Shown: positions 54,479 to 63,831 of the stretch, piece after piece | Position numbering within the stretch: position 1 is the first letter of the stretch | Layout of the letters: every line of letters begins with the position of its first letter | NCBI RefSeq assembly: GCF_021049285.1 | Contig: NZ_CP088017.1 | Span: forward strand, 4,206,414 to 4,270,413 | Origin: Ruania halotolerans | Lineage (GTDB): Bacteria; Actinomycetota; Actinomycetes; Actinomycetales; Beutenbergiaceae | Direction of reading: 5' to 3' | DNA: 64,000 nucleotides | Position numbers and translations under genes: made by a program | Notes under the pieces: generated by a model | Seen by the model: the letters and a program-made list of their open reading frames with translations, nothing else | What the model was told of the DNA's origin: nothing | Database searches by the model: none

Positions 54479-55828
54479 CTACTCTTCCTCGGGAGCGCCG
54501 TCGCGGAGAATGCCGGGCTCGTTCGGGTCAAGGATGCTCAGGATGCGATTCAGATCCTGCACGCTCGCAAACTCGATGCTCACATGACCTTTTCTTTGCC
54601 CAAGGTTGACCTTAACCTTGGTATCGAGCTTGTCCGACATGCGGCTCGCGAGTTCACCGAGTGCGGCGGAATGCCCGCCCGCTCGCGGGCGGCGGCGCAT
54701 CTCCGGTTGCAGCGCCTCCTCCCCGATCGTGACGATCTCTTCGGTGGCTCGTACGCTCAGGCCTTCGGCCACGATTCGCTGAGCGAGGCGTTCCATCGCC
54801 GCACCGTCACCCAGCCCGAGGAGAGCCCGTGCGTGACCGGCGCTGAGGACCCCGGCGGCCACTCGCCGTTGCACGAGCGGGGGAAGTTTGAGCAGGCGCA
54901 GCGTATTGCTGATCTGTGGGCGTGAGCGGGCGATCCTGGTAGCGAGCTCATCATGGGTGCAATGGAAATCCTCGAGAAGCTGCTGGTAGGCAGCTGCCTC
55001 TTCGAGTGGGTTGAGCTGAACACGGTGCAGGTTCTCCAGGAGCGCATCCCGGAGCATGTCATCCTGGGCCGTGTCGCGGATGATCGCCGGCACTGTGGCG
55101 TTACCCGCCAGGCGGGAAGCGCGCCAGCGGCGTTCGCCCATGATGAGTTCATAGGTGCTCTGGCCCTCAGTGTCGGTGCCCGAGGGGCGCACCACCACGG
55201 GCTGAAGCACACCGACCTCACGGATCGAGCTGGCGAGCTCGTTCAGGTCGTCGTCGTCGAAGATCTGCCGAGGCTGGCTCGCATTCGGGCTGATCGAATC
55301 CACCGGCACCTCGGCGAAGCGAGCACCGGGCACAGCCACGAGCCCGTCCTCGTCCGCAGAACGCTCCGTGGCGGCTGCAGCGTCCCCTGGGGCGCGGGCG
55401 TCCCCGTTCGCGGCAGCTAGGTGGCTCTCATCGACACCTTCGGTACCCGCCGGGACACTCACCGTGGCAGTTCGTCCTGAGTCGGCTGGGCCGGACTCGG
55501 GCACCGCGGACTCCGCTTCGAGTTCGGCCAGGAGGCGTTCGCTCGCGCTCAACGGCACATCCGAATGACCGCCGTCGGTGGCCGGAGCGGCGTCCGGTGC
55601 CATGACTGCCGCCGTCGCCGTCGTCTGTGCCGTCTCAGCGGGCTCGGTCGCCGCAGTCGCCGAGTCTTCGTTCACGGCAGGATCGGCGGCTGTTGCGCTC
55701 TCCTGTTCCGCTTGCGAGCCGCGCTCCTGCTCGGGAAAGAAGACGTCGACCGGTCGCTGACCACCGCCCGCTCCAGTCGGGATCAATGCACCCAACCCCC
55801 GACCTAGGCCGCGGCGTCGTTCGGTCAT
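54479..55828 (-). CDS. parB: chromosome-partitioning protein ParB
   Basis: 449 aa. Long acidic Ala/Glu/Thr-rich N-terminal extension (about 25-165), then the CTP-binding ParB domain (GERRWRA, ENLHRVQLNPLEEA), a helix-turn-helix (THDELATRIARSRPQISNTLRLL) and a C-terminal dimerisation domain. Binds and spreads from the parS sites upstream of parA. ATG overlaps the parA stop (ATGA). Confidence 0.96.
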   Translation of the reverse strand: MTERRRGLGRGLGALIPTGAGGGQRPVDVFFPEQERGSQAEQESATAADPAVNEDSATAATEPAETAQTTATAAVMAPDAAPATDGGHSDVPLSASERLLAELEAESAVPESGPADSGRTATVSVPAGTEGVDESHLAAANGDARAPGDAAAATERSADEDGLVAVPGARFAEVPVDSISPNASQPRQIFDDDDLNELASSIREVGVLQPVVVRPSGTDTEGQSTYELIMGERRWRASRLAGNATVPAIIRDTAQDDMLRDALLENLHRVQLNPLEEAAAYQQLLEDFHCTHDELATRIARSRPQISNTLRLLKLPPLVQRRVAAGVLSAGHARALLGLGDGAAMERLAQRIVAEGLSVRATEEIVTIGEEALQPEMRRRPRAGGHSAALGELASRMSDKLDTKVKVNLGQRKGHVSIEFASVQDLNRILSILDPNEPGILRDGAPEEE

Positions 55829-56886
55829 CTCTGGTCTCCTTCGTTCCCCGCGTCAGCATCGTCGCTGGACGGGGCCTGTGCGTAGTTCTCGAGCGGCTGG
55901 AGTCCGCGCTGGGCGATCTCACGGGCCGCCTCTAGGTAGGCGAGCGCCCCGGTAGAACCGCCATCGTAGGTCAGAACTGTCTGGCCATACGAGGGCGCTT
56001 CGGAGATTCGGACAGATCGCGGGACGGCGGTGCGCAATGTCTGATCCGGGAAGTGCTCACGGACTTCGGCCGCCACCTGCTGCGCCAAGTTGGTCCGTGC
56101 GTCGTACATGGTCAGCAGGATCGTGGACACGTGCAATGCCGGGTTGAGGTGGGCGCGGATGAGGTTGATGTTGTTGAGCAGCTGGCTCAGGCCCTCCAGG
56201 GCGTAGTACTCGCACTGGATGGGAATCAGTACCTCACGCGCGGTGACGAAGGCGTTCACGGTGAGCAAGCCCAGGCTCGGCGGGCAATCGATGAAGACGT
56301 AGTCGATGCGTGGTTCACCACGGCGGGACCGGCCCTTGAGGTACGCGGCCAGAGCATTCCGAAGTCGGTTCTCCCGGGCGACGAGCGAAACCAGCTCGAT
56401 CTCGGCGCCGGAGAGGTCGATCGTTGCCGGTGCGCAGTACAGGCCCGGGATGGCATCACTCTCCTGCACCACCTCTTCGAGCCCGACATCGTTGATGAGG
56501 ACGTCATAGGTGGAGGGCACCCCGCTGTGATGCTCGATGCCCAGAGCAGTGGACGCGTTGCCTTGTGGATCGTTGTCGATGACGAGGACCCGGAGGCCGG
56601 AGGTCGCCAACGCAGCGGCGAGATTGACCGAGGTGGTTGTCTTGCCGACCCCACCCTTCTGGTTCGCCACAGTAAGGACGCGCGTTTGAAGTGGGGGCGG
56701 GAACTTCTGACCCGCCAGCTCTATCCGCCGCCGGGCATCCACTGCGAGCTGAGCCGCCAGCGGCGTGCTCTCGTCCATCACCGGTATGGCATCGATCAGG
56801 GCCAATCGTCGCTCATCATCAGGGGAAAGCGGCTTGGTCACGTCCGAGTACGGTCGCGGTCGCGTATCGACGTCGTCCTGATCCAC
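55825..56886 (-). CDS. parA: chromosome-partitioning ATPase ParA
   Basis: 353 aa. Walker A with signature Lys ANQKGGVGKTTTSVNLAAAL, VIDNDPQGNASTALGIE, and FIDCPPSLGLLTVNA. Polar N-terminal region of about 70 residues. GTG 56886 is chosen because GGAGGA lies 8 nt upstream; the frame is open further but into the noncoding region. Works with ParB and the parS array just upstream. Confidence 0.95.
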   Translation of the reverse strand: MDQDDVDTRPRPYSDVTKPLSPDDERRLALIDAIPVMDESTPLAAQLAVDARRRIELAGQKFPPPLQTRVLTVANQKGGVGKTTTSVNLAAALATSGLRVLVIDNDPQGNASTALGIEHHSGVPSTYDVLINDVGLEEVVQESDAIPGLYCAPATIDLSGAEIELVSLVARENRLRNALAAYLKGRSRRGEPRIDYVFIDCPPSLGLLTVNAFVTAREVLIPIQCEYYALEGLSQLLNNINLIRAHLNPALHVSTILLTMYDARTNLAQQVAAEVREHFPDQTLRTAVPRSVRISEAPSYGQTVLTYDGGSTGALAYLEAAREIAQRGLQPLENYAQAPSSDDADAGNEGDQR

Positions 56887-56990
56887 GTTCTCGTTCCTCC
56901 GATGGTCGTTGCAGTCCCAGACTAGACGGCCCACCGGGTACCTCCGGACCGGAGTTGAGCATTCTTCACTCGGCGTGACGTACACCGCAC

Positions 56991-57197
56991 GATATCCACA
57001 GGGCGACTGTGGATATCTTGCGGTGATTTGTGGACAATGGTGATGGCGCACGCACCCGACGCGCTTCCTGTGGACAACTAGGGGTCTCGGGGCTCCGTCG
57101 TTGAGGACTCGCTCGCTGGTGACGTGTCACATTCGTTGAACTGCCAACAAGAATCCGGAGTGTCGTGGCCAGTCTGGCCTTCGCACCATTATCCACA
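56991..57197. promoter_or_regulatory. DnaA-box cluster upstream of parA
   Basis: Exact boxes: TGTGGACAA (reverse) at 57029-57037 and 57069-57077, and TTATCCACA at 57189-57197. In addition, an inverted pair GATATCCACA (56991-57000) and TGTGGATATC (57008-57017), separated by 7 bp, has perfect 10-bp symmetry. Could be a DnaA-binding element or part of an extended origin region (inference). Confidence 0.65.
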
Positions 57198-57370
57198 CAT
57201 CTGTTCCCCTTCCGTGGAGAAGTATCCACCGGAACGCCAGGGACGGGGCGTGACTGGGGCAAAAGGGTCGCCTGGCCGTGTCCTTTCCACAACGTGATCA
57301 CGATCTGAAGCGTGTCGAATCCGTGGCTGACTCGGGGGGATTCGTCGGTCATGTTCCGGGCGGGACGACG

Positions 57371-57384
57371 GTTCCACGTGAAAC
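57371..57384 (+). promoter_or_regulatory. parS: parS site 1
   Basis: GTTCCACGTGAAAC; one change from the symmetric parS GTTTCACGTGAAAC. Confidence 0.85.
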
Positions 57385-57925
57385 CGCGGTGGGGATGAGG
57401 ACGCGATCTATGTGCTGCGGCTCGACTGCATGTGACCGAGGAGGCACCTCCGTCCCACGACGATCCTCCGCGTAACCGGGTCACACACATCCACACGTCG
57501 CTCACACGGCCACCCACACGGCCACCCGCATTCGTGCCAGGACCCACATTCGCACTCGCACCGGCACTCATCAGCACCGGTCCTCGTCCTCGCCCTGAGG
57601 ATCTCGTTCCCGTGAAACGCCATCTCGCTGTCCCGCAGCATCGACGCACCTGCCATCGCCTCAGGCGCCCGGACCTCGGCAGTCTGACCCTCCGCAGGTT
57701 CGGCGACGGTGCATCAGCTCGCCTCGAGTGGCCGGTAGAGAGACGGAGGTGTGTACCCGACGCTTGTCGCATTCGGTGGGTCGACGTGCGTAGACCCACA
57801 GAACCGCAGACTCCGCGGCCCTTGAAGTGGACACTCTCCGACGTCTTACCGGCTCGACGAACCGCGCGAGCACATAGAACGCAGCAACTGGGCAACCGGC
57901 ACGCGGCACCCGGGGCTCCGAAGTT

Positions 57926-57939
57926 GTTCCACGTGAAAC
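57926..57939 (+). promoter_or_regulatory. parS: parS site 2
   Basis: GTTCCACGTGAAAC, preceded by T as in the 16-bp consensus. Confidence 0.87.
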
Positions 57940-57981
57940 CGCGAACTCTCATACTTGGCATAGGCACTGGACCCTGAAGAC

Positions 57982-57995
57982 GTTCCACGTGAAAC
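57982..57995 (+). promoter_or_regulatory. parS: parS site 3
   Basis: GTTCCACGTGAAAC, 42 bp after site 2. Confidence 0.87.
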
Positions 57996-58021
57996 CACCG
58001 ACACCCCGCCACCGACAGGCC

Positions 58022-58180
58022 CCGAGGACGTTTCACGTGAAACCGACGCCACTTCACCCGAGCAACTGCCGCCCAGCACTGGAATCCAAGAAAGGAGCGT
58101 CCGCTGAGGCATCGCTCCTAAAGTACGCGCGACGCTCCCATCGACACTAGGCGTCCGGTCGCAGTCGGCGATAATCGCCC
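58022..58180. repeat. 159-bp tandem duplication, copy A
   Basis: Begins CCGAGGACG, contains parS site 4, and includes a long block shared with copy B (from AAAGTACGCGCGACGCTCCC on). Overall similarity is high but diverged. Confidence 0.8.
58030..58043. promoter_or_regulatory. parS: parS site 4 (perfect palindrome)
   Basis: GTTTCACGTGAAAC, the exact symmetric core; in copy A of the 159-bp duplication. Confidence 0.92.
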
Positions 58181-58339
58181 CCGAGGACGTTCCACGTGAA
58201 ACCACCACCACTACACCCGAACAACTCCAGCCCAACACCGGAAACCAAGGCAAGTACGTCCGCTAAGGTATCGCCCCCAAAGTACGCGCGACGCTCCCAT
58301 CGAGACTAGGCGTCCGCTCGCACGCGGCGATGATCCCCC
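58181..58339. repeat. 159-bp tandem duplication, copy B
   Basis: Directly follows copy A with the same order of blocks and parS site 5. Ends in the run of 11 C. Confidence 0.8.
58189..58202 (+). promoter_or_regulatory. parS: parS site 5
   Basis: GTTCCACGTGAAAC at the equivalent place in copy B of the 159-bp duplication. Confidence 0.88.
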
Positions 58340-58945
58340 CCCCCCTGAGGTCGGCCCGCTCACGAGCGCGACACAGCCCGGAGTGTGCCGGTACCACCAA
58401 GAACAGCGGCAAACTGCCACACGTAACCAGCCACCTGCGATCCTGACGGCAGGCCCCGTATCCGCATCCATCCGGCGCCCGTTCCGTCTCACCCCGTTCC
58501 GAGTCGATCGGATGCCGCAGGCCTCCATGTTCAGGACGCTAGGGACACAACCCTTCCGAGGCGACGCGCCGGGCCCTAGCTGGCCGCGGCTGGGCCTGAG
58601 CCAGTTCCCTCGCATCACGTGCTCACGTTCGTACCCATCCATCGCACGCACGTTGGCCCGACGCCACCACCCACTCTCACCGGCCGCAGCCATGTGCCCA
58701 TTCCACACCAGCTGCTCCCAGAACGCAGCCCTCACGCGAATCCCAAGACGATCCTCGCTTCGCCGAGTGACGCACTTCGATCGACAGTGTGCGGCAGAAC
58801 GTCGATGAGCGCCATCCCGCGCGGGGCGCATCTCGAGCAGCACCGGCGGGACGCCGCGCGGTGCTAGCACGTGCTGATGTCTACGCCTACACGATCCCGT
58901 ACTGGATGCCAGTCGGACCGTCGTGCCGAAGAAGGTCCGTGTCAC

Positions 58946-58959
58946 GTTCCACGTGAAAC
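58946..58959 (+). promoter_or_regulatory. parS: parS site 6
   Basis: GTTCCACGTGAAAC followed by A. Confidence 0.86.
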
Positions 58960-59609
58960 ATGCCGCCGGCGAGTCATCTACGCACTGTGCGCGCCTTGCG
59001 TCCGATCAGTTCGACCCGATTGACGCACTGGTGTCCATCACCGCAGCGGTGGCGAACATTCGCGGGACACCCGGTACGCGCCAGCAAGCAATCTCGCTTC
59101 CTCGCACCACGTAGCTCCAACCGTTCGCCATTCATCACGAACTGACACATCACACAGCCCCATATGACCGCTCCCTCACTCTGACACTCGCGCCCAGCGC
59201 AATCGTCCACCACAACTAGCCGGCGCTATCGGTAGCTGCATCTTCGGTGCACAACCAGTCGTGGCGGGCAGTCGGCCACGCTGTCCGGGTTGCCCTTCTC
59301 CATCGTGAACTCAGAAACGCCGTCGGTACCAACGTTGCACGCGGAGCAGACCGTGCTCACATTCCTCCACGCCCCGCGCCGGGAAGAACTAAGACGACGG
59401 AGCTCCCACCAGCAACGGGCGGCATGTATGAGCCATGCCCCGGAATCTGCTGTTGCCTCCGCCGCACCGCATATCGGATCCTCAGGTCGATGAGGCTGCG
59501 CTGGCCGCTCATAGGAGGGCCACTCAGTAGATGCACGTTGCAACTAGAGCACCGACGCTTGCCAGGGGCCATGGTCGCGCCATCCCACACCTATCTGAAC
59601 ATCGCGCGT

Positions 59610-59623
59610 GTTTCACGTGGAAC
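59610..59623 (-). promoter_or_regulatory. parS: parS site 7 (opposite orientation)
   Basis: GTTTCACGTGGAAC; with flanks TGTTTCACGTGGAACA matches 15 of 16 positions of the general bacterial parS. Confidence 0.9.
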
Positions 59624-59890
59624 ATGGCATCGCCCTCGGCGCCGATACGACGCTGCGCAGTCGGTTCCGATGTGCATCCGCGCTACACCTCGCCACCGGA
59701 ATGCCAACCACTCGACTGGCTCGATGGTCGCACCGCTGCACCGGACCGCTTGCTACACCGGTCGATCGTCCCTATCGAGCGCCTTGCCCATCATCCAGGG
59801 CAGCCCGTGCAACCTTCGTCGGGTACGCATCCACGCCGCACGCGGAATAGATCAGGCTCCGCGACGCCGATCGCGCCGCACCAGTCGCCG

Positions 59891-59904
59891 GTTCCACGTG
59901 AAAC
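59891..59904 (+). promoter_or_regulatory. parS: parS site 8
   Basis: GTTCCACGTGAAAC followed by A. Confidence 0.87.
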
Positions 59905-60693
59905 ATCTCCGCCGCCAGGCCGCCATCACCATCCCGAGCACCTCGTCATCAGATCCCTGCAACCAGACCATATGCCCGAGACACATCTGCTCCGTGGGCC
60001 TCACCACGACTCACGCACAGAGCGAACGACTCTCTGCGCGCATCCCGATGACCGAACGCACGCTGAGCCCAAGGGCAACTGCACACCGACCACCGCCCTG
60101 AGCCGCCAAGCGTTACCAGAGACCCCCTCGCCTGTGTAGCTGCCCGGCCATACACGCCTTCACCAGCACGTGCATCAACGGAATCGCACACCCTGTCCCG
60201 ACCCCTGAGCACCCACCGTCTCACCACCACTGACACCCACACGACCGGCACCATCCGCTGACATCACGGCCGACCGCTTCAGGGCAACACCCCCATCCAG
60301 CGCCCTTCCTCGCTGCACATGGGACCGCCCTTCACCCGCGCAACACACCCGCTCTACATAGCCGACCCTACGGCTCGGCCGTCGTCAGGTGGGCCCAAGC
60401 ACTAGCTCACCTCAATAATGCTGAATCGCGCCGGGTACGAACCGCCAGGCACTGGCCGGGTGCGAGCGGCTCGGTCAGGACGATGATGCCTGAGCCGCCC
60501 CAAAGGCACCCGCCATCGGGCAGGCACACCGTCACGCCTCCGGCCCAACCGCACTGTCACCCTGTCACGCCGCACGCCAGCACCCACAGCACACACAGGA
60601 GACTAGTCGTGACAGGTAGCCTCGTGCCCCTCGCCGGCCGTGGACCTCCGCGCGCTACATCCTCACACGACACCCGGCATTCGAACACATGTA

Positions 60694-61338
60694 CTACCGA
60701 GTCTTCAGTACCTCAACCACACGCGTGACGTCACCGTCACCGAGGAGGTCGACCTCATGGATGCGCACGTTGGCACCACCCAGCTGCCGCAGCACGCTGT
60801 CCGCCCGGCTCACCTCTTCCGCCGCACGCCGGCCCTTCTGGGCGAGCAACCGGCCTCCCGGCTCCACAAGCGGGAGCGTCATCCGTGCGAGCTTGTCCAG
60901 TGCCGCCACGGCACGAGCGGTCGCCACCGAGACCTTCAAGCGCCCGTGAAGTTCCTCCGCGCGCCCGTGATGCAGCTGCACATTGTCCAGATCAAGCTCC
61001 TCAACCACCTCGCTGAGCCACGTGATCCGGCGTTCCATCGGCTCGATGAGGTGGACGTCCAGCTCAGGTCGCATCAGCGCCAGGACCACACCTGGCAGAC
61101 CCGCTCCAGAACCCACATCCGCCACTGAACCCTCAGCTGGGAGGAACTGTGCAACAGCCGCCGAGTTCACTACGTGGCGAGTCCATAACCGCGGGAGTTC
61201 CCGGGGGCCAATCAGCCCGCGCAGTTCGCCCTGGTCGGCCAACATCTCCGCAAAGCGTGCCACTCCGCCCCACGCCAGCCCGAGAACGGCACGGCTCTGT
61301 GCATCGTCAACCACCGCGTCGAAGTCTTCTGACACCAC
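60694..61338 (-). CDS. rsmG: 16S rRNA (guanine-N7) methyltransferase RsmG
   Basis: 214 aa. Methylates G527 of 16S rRNA. SAM motif VADVGSGAGLPGVVLAL, IEPMERRITWL and VATARAVAALDKLARMTLPL are family hallmarks. GTG 61338 or 61335 (adjacent codons) starts just after the jag stop; an ATG further up at 61398 would overlap jag heavily. Confidence 0.95.
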   Translation of the reverse strand: MVSEDFDAVVDDAQSRAVLGLAWGGVARFAEMLADQGELRGLIGPRELPRLWTRHVVNSAAVAQFLPAEGSVADVGSGAGLPGVVLALMRPELDVHLIEPMERRITWLSEVVEELDLDNVQLHHGRAEELHGRLKVSVATARAVAALDKLARMTLPLVEPGGRLLAQKGRRAAEEVSRADSVLRQLGGANVRIHEVDLLGDGDVTRVVEVLKTR

Positions 61339-61342
61339 GTCT

Positions 61343-61861
61343 TCAGTCGCCTGCGCGCACAACCACGTGGCGGTTCGGCTCGACGCCCTCAGAATCACTG
61401 ATCAGCCCGGCATCAGCCACCGCATCGTGAACGATCTTGCGCTCAAAGGGGTTCATCGCCGCCAGAGCCACACTCGAGCCGCTACTCTTCACCGACTCGA
61501 TCGCCTCCTGCGCGATCGCGGTGAGCTCCTGCTTCCGCTGCTTCCGATATCCGCCGACGTCCAACATCAACCGGCTCCGGTTGCCCGTCTTGGCTTGGAC
61601 GGCGAGTCGAGACAGCTCCTGGAGAGCATCAAGCACCTCGCCCTTCTTGCCCACCAGCGCGCGCAATGCCGCAGGATCTTCCTCGGTCACGATCGCCACC
61701 GCGGCACGACCGTGATCCACGTCGATGTCGATATCCCCGTCGAGGTCGGCGATATCGAGCAGTTCCTCGAGGTAATCCGCGGCGATCTCGCCCTCTTCCT
61801 CCAACACAGCGTTCGTACTCGGCAGCTCCGACTCTTCAGGAGCAGTCGTGTCATTCGTCAT
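61343..61861 (-). CDS. jag: Jag/SpoIIIJ-associated RNA-binding protein
   Basis: 172 aa. Acidic N-terminus, KH domain (LVGKKGEVLDALQELSRLAV) and R3H domain (MNPFERKIVHDAV). Cytoplasmic RNA-binding partner encoded next to yidC. ATG 61861 follows GAGAGG. Confidence 0.95.
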   Translation of the reverse strand: MTNDTTAPEESELPSTNAVLEEEGEIAADYLEELLDIADLDGDIDIDVDHGRAAVAIVTEEDPAALRALVGKKGEVLDALQELSRLAVQAKTGNRSRLMLDVGGYRKQRKQELTAIAQEAIESVKSSGSSVALAAMNPFERKIVHDAVADAGLISDSEGVEPNRHVVVRAGD

Positions 61862-61904
61862 CAGATCTGACCTCTCGTCCGTGCGCAGACGCCCTCGCGC
61901 GCAA

Positions 61905-62942
61905 TCACTTCTCGTCCTTGGGCCCGGAGCCCTGATCGGCCGCCCCGCCAGCGGGCCTGCGCTTGGAGCGTGGAGCCTTCTTCGGCTGTGCCCGCTGCCC
62001 ACTCGACGGCTCGCTGCCGGACTCCTGCGCATCCTCCAGCTGAGGGACCTCGTGGTCAGCGTCCTCGAGAGAGGCGGTACCGCTGCGCCGCTTCTTCTTG
62101 CGTGCCTTGCGCTCGAGGTACTTCTTCTCAGCCTCAGAGCCGGGAGCCGGCGAGTTCCGGATGACGAAGAACTGCTGGCCCATGGTCCACACGTTCGATG
62201 TGGTCCAGTAGATCAACACACCGATTGGGAAGTGAACACCAGTGAACATGAAGATCAGCGGGAAGATGTACATCAGCATCTTCTGCTGACGCGCCATGGG
62301 ATTGTCCAGCGCGGAGGCTGGCATGTTCTTCATGGTGAGCTGGCGCTGTGTGAACAACGTCGTGGCACTCATCAGCAGAATGAGCACCGCCGTGACCACC
62401 CGGGCCTCGATCGTCGCGCCCTCACCCATGAACGTCGAGGACAATGACGCACCGAAGATCGAGGACGCCTCAGCCTGAGCCGCCAGCTCTTGCGTGAGCG
62501 GACCAATACTTGCGCGCGGATAATCTCCTGCAGCCACAGCGCTCAATGACGCAAGCACTCGGAACAGCGCGAAGAAGATCGGCATCTGCGCCAGAATCGG
62601 CAGACAGGAGGCGAACGGTGAGGTACCGGCCTCCCGGTAGATCGCCATCATCTCCTGCTGCATCGCCTGGCGGGAGGCGGGGTCCGTCTTGCCCTTGTAC
62701 TTCTTCTGCAGCTTCTGAATCTCCGGCTGGACGAGTTGCATACCTCGCGACGCCTTGATCTGGCGCACAAAGAGCGGAATCAGCAGCACCCGGATGACGA
62801 TCACGAGCGCCACGATGGACAGCACCCAGGTCCACCCGCCCGCTGGGTCCATCCCGATGAACGTGAGCACATCATGCGCACGCACCATGATCCAGGCCAC
62901 GGCCACCTTGAGTGGCCACAGCACAGTGTCGAAGAAGTCCAT
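61905..62942 (-). CDS. yidC: membrane protein insertase YidC
   Basis: 345 aa. About five membrane helices with the conserved IRVLLIPLFVRQIKASRGMQ segment holding the functional Arg of the hydrophilic groove, then a basic Lys/Arg/Ser-rich tail (about 265-345) that likely contacts ribosomes. AGGAGAG upstream of ATG 62942. Confidence 0.96.
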   Translation of the reverse strand: MDFFDTVLWPLKVAVAWIMVRAHDVLTFIGMDPAGGWTWVLSIVALVIVIRVLLIPLFVRQIKASRGMQLVQPEIQKLQKKYKGKTDPASRQAMQQEMMAIYREAGTSPFASCLPILAQMPIFFALFRVLASLSAVAAGDYPRASIGPLTQELAAQAEASSIFGASLSSTFMGEGATIEARVVTAVLILLMSATTLFTQRQLTMKNMPASALDNPMARQQKMLMYIFPLIFMFTGVHFPIGVLIYWTTSNVWTMGQQFFVIRNSPAPGSEAEKKYLERKARKKKRRSGTASLEDADHEVPQLEDAQESGSEPSSGQRAQPKKAPRSKRRPAGGAADQGSGPKDEK

Positions 62943-62963
62943 GTCCGGGAGTTCTCTCCTGGG

Positions 62964-63317
62964 TCAGGTCCGCGGGCGCGGAATCTGGGTGGGCAAGTCT
63001 GATGTCGAGGGTACGGCCTCAGAGGCTTCAGTAGTCACGGGATCGCGCATCCACGGTTCCGGCCGCCACTTCCCGCGGCCCGGAACGTGATCCACGCCAC
63101 CTCTGGACCACGGGTTGCAACGCGCCAGCCGCCCCGCTGCCAAGAGGAGGCCCTTGACCGGCCCATGCCGGCGAAGCGCACCGATCGCATAGGCCGAGCA
63201 GGTCGGGTGGTACCGGCAGGTCGGCGCGAACCAGGGCGAGACGATGAGTTGATAGCCCCGTACCAAGCCGACCAACAGCACAGTCAAGGGATTCCGGGAC
63301 ATACGTTCCGCCGTCAC
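62964..63317 (-). CDS. yidD: membrane protein insertion factor YidD
   Basis: 117 aa. Core VRGYQLIVSPWFAPTCRYHPTCSAYA and NPWSRGGVDHVP are diagnostic; the C-terminal 30 residues are a polar extension. GTG 63317 overlaps the rnpA stop (GTGA). Confidence 0.95.
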   Translation of the reverse strand: MTAERMSRNPLTVLLVGLVRGYQLIVSPWFAPTCRYHPTCSAYAIGALRRHGPVKGLLLAAGRLARCNPWSRGGVDHVPGRGKWRPEPWMRDPVTTEASEAVPSTSDLPTQIPRPRT

Positions 63318-63682
63318 CGCCGGCCCCCTTGATGACCAGTTGACTTGCGGCGCGCACGACGAAGCGCCTCATCAAGGTCCTCGTCCAGCTCACTGAAAGT
63401 GGCTTCAGCCGAAGCCGGCAAAGCACGCACCACCACGGCACATCCTTGCGGCAGCTCGCCGACTCGGCCCGCCATCGCTGAACGTAGCCGGCGCTTCACG
63501 ATGTTCCTCGTGACCGCGTTGCCCACAGCCTTGGACACAACAAAACCCACCCGGACCGACTCGGCTCGGGTGGATCCTGAGTGGTAGTGCACCACGACGC
63601 GCCTCGTGCTGCTACGCGCTCCGGAGCGAATCGCCGCACCGAACTCGTCGGCCGCACGCATCCGGTGCCGCGCGGGCAGCAC
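63314..63682 (-). CDS. rnpA: ribonuclease P protein component
   Basis: 122 aa. RVGFVVSKAVGNAVTRNIVKRRLR holds the RNR-like basic helix that binds RNase P RNA. GTG 63682, 11 bp after rpmH. Confidence 0.96.
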   Translation of the reverse strand: MLPARHRMRAADEFGAAIRSGARSSTRRVVVHYHSGSTRAESVRVGFVVSKAVGNAVTRNIVKRRLRSAMAGRVGELPQGCAVVVRALPASAEATFSELDEDLDEALRRARRKSTGHQGGRR

Positions 63683-63693
63683 GGCTCGTCGCC

Positions 63694-63831
63694 TCAGGCA
63701 GAAAGCTCGGAGCGACCCTTACGGCGACGAGCCGCGAGGATCGAGCGGCCCGCGCGAGTGCGCATCCGCAGTCGGAAGCCGTGCACCTTGGCTCGGCGCC
63801 GGTTGTTCGGCTGGAAGGTCCGCTTGCTCAC
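63694..63831 (-). CDS. rpmH: 50S ribosomal protein L34
   Basis: 45 aa: [20 protein letters not shown] to GRSELSA, the full family length. Start is GTG 63831 with GGAG 8 nt upstream. First gene of the rpmH-rnpA-yidD-yidC-jag-rsmG operon. Confidence 0.97.
   Translation of the reverse strand: MSKRTFQPNNRRRAKVHGFRLRMRTRAGRSILAARRRKGRSELSA

Larger units (their letters stand above)
56887..60693. other. long intergenic region with centromere-like features
   Basis: About 3.8 kb between parA and rsmG with no ORF I can support. It holds eight parS sites, a DnaA-box cluster, a diverged 159-bp tandem duplication, and an 11-C homopolymer (58335-58345). The plus strand is C-rich and G-poor, as expected left of oriC with leftward replication. 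The stretches 57400-57900, 58350-58940, 59000-59600 and 59910-60690 show nothing I recognise apart from two Cys-containing frames at 59226-59590. Confidence 0.75.

Noticed and set aside
57432..57977. 181-codon frame in the parS region
   Set aside because: Pro/Arg/Thr-rich without domain, no ribosome-binding site, and parS site 2 falls inside it.
59247..60139. Two overlapping plus-strand frames (284 and 202 codons) upstream of rsmG
   Set aside because: Arg/His/Pro/Thr-rich, mutually overlapping, no start signals and two parS sites inside; typical chance frames of C-rich DNA.
56887..60693. CRISPR array or phage attachment region
   Set aside because: The recurring 14-mers are parS palindromes at irregular distances without uniform spacers; no integrase or cas gene is near.
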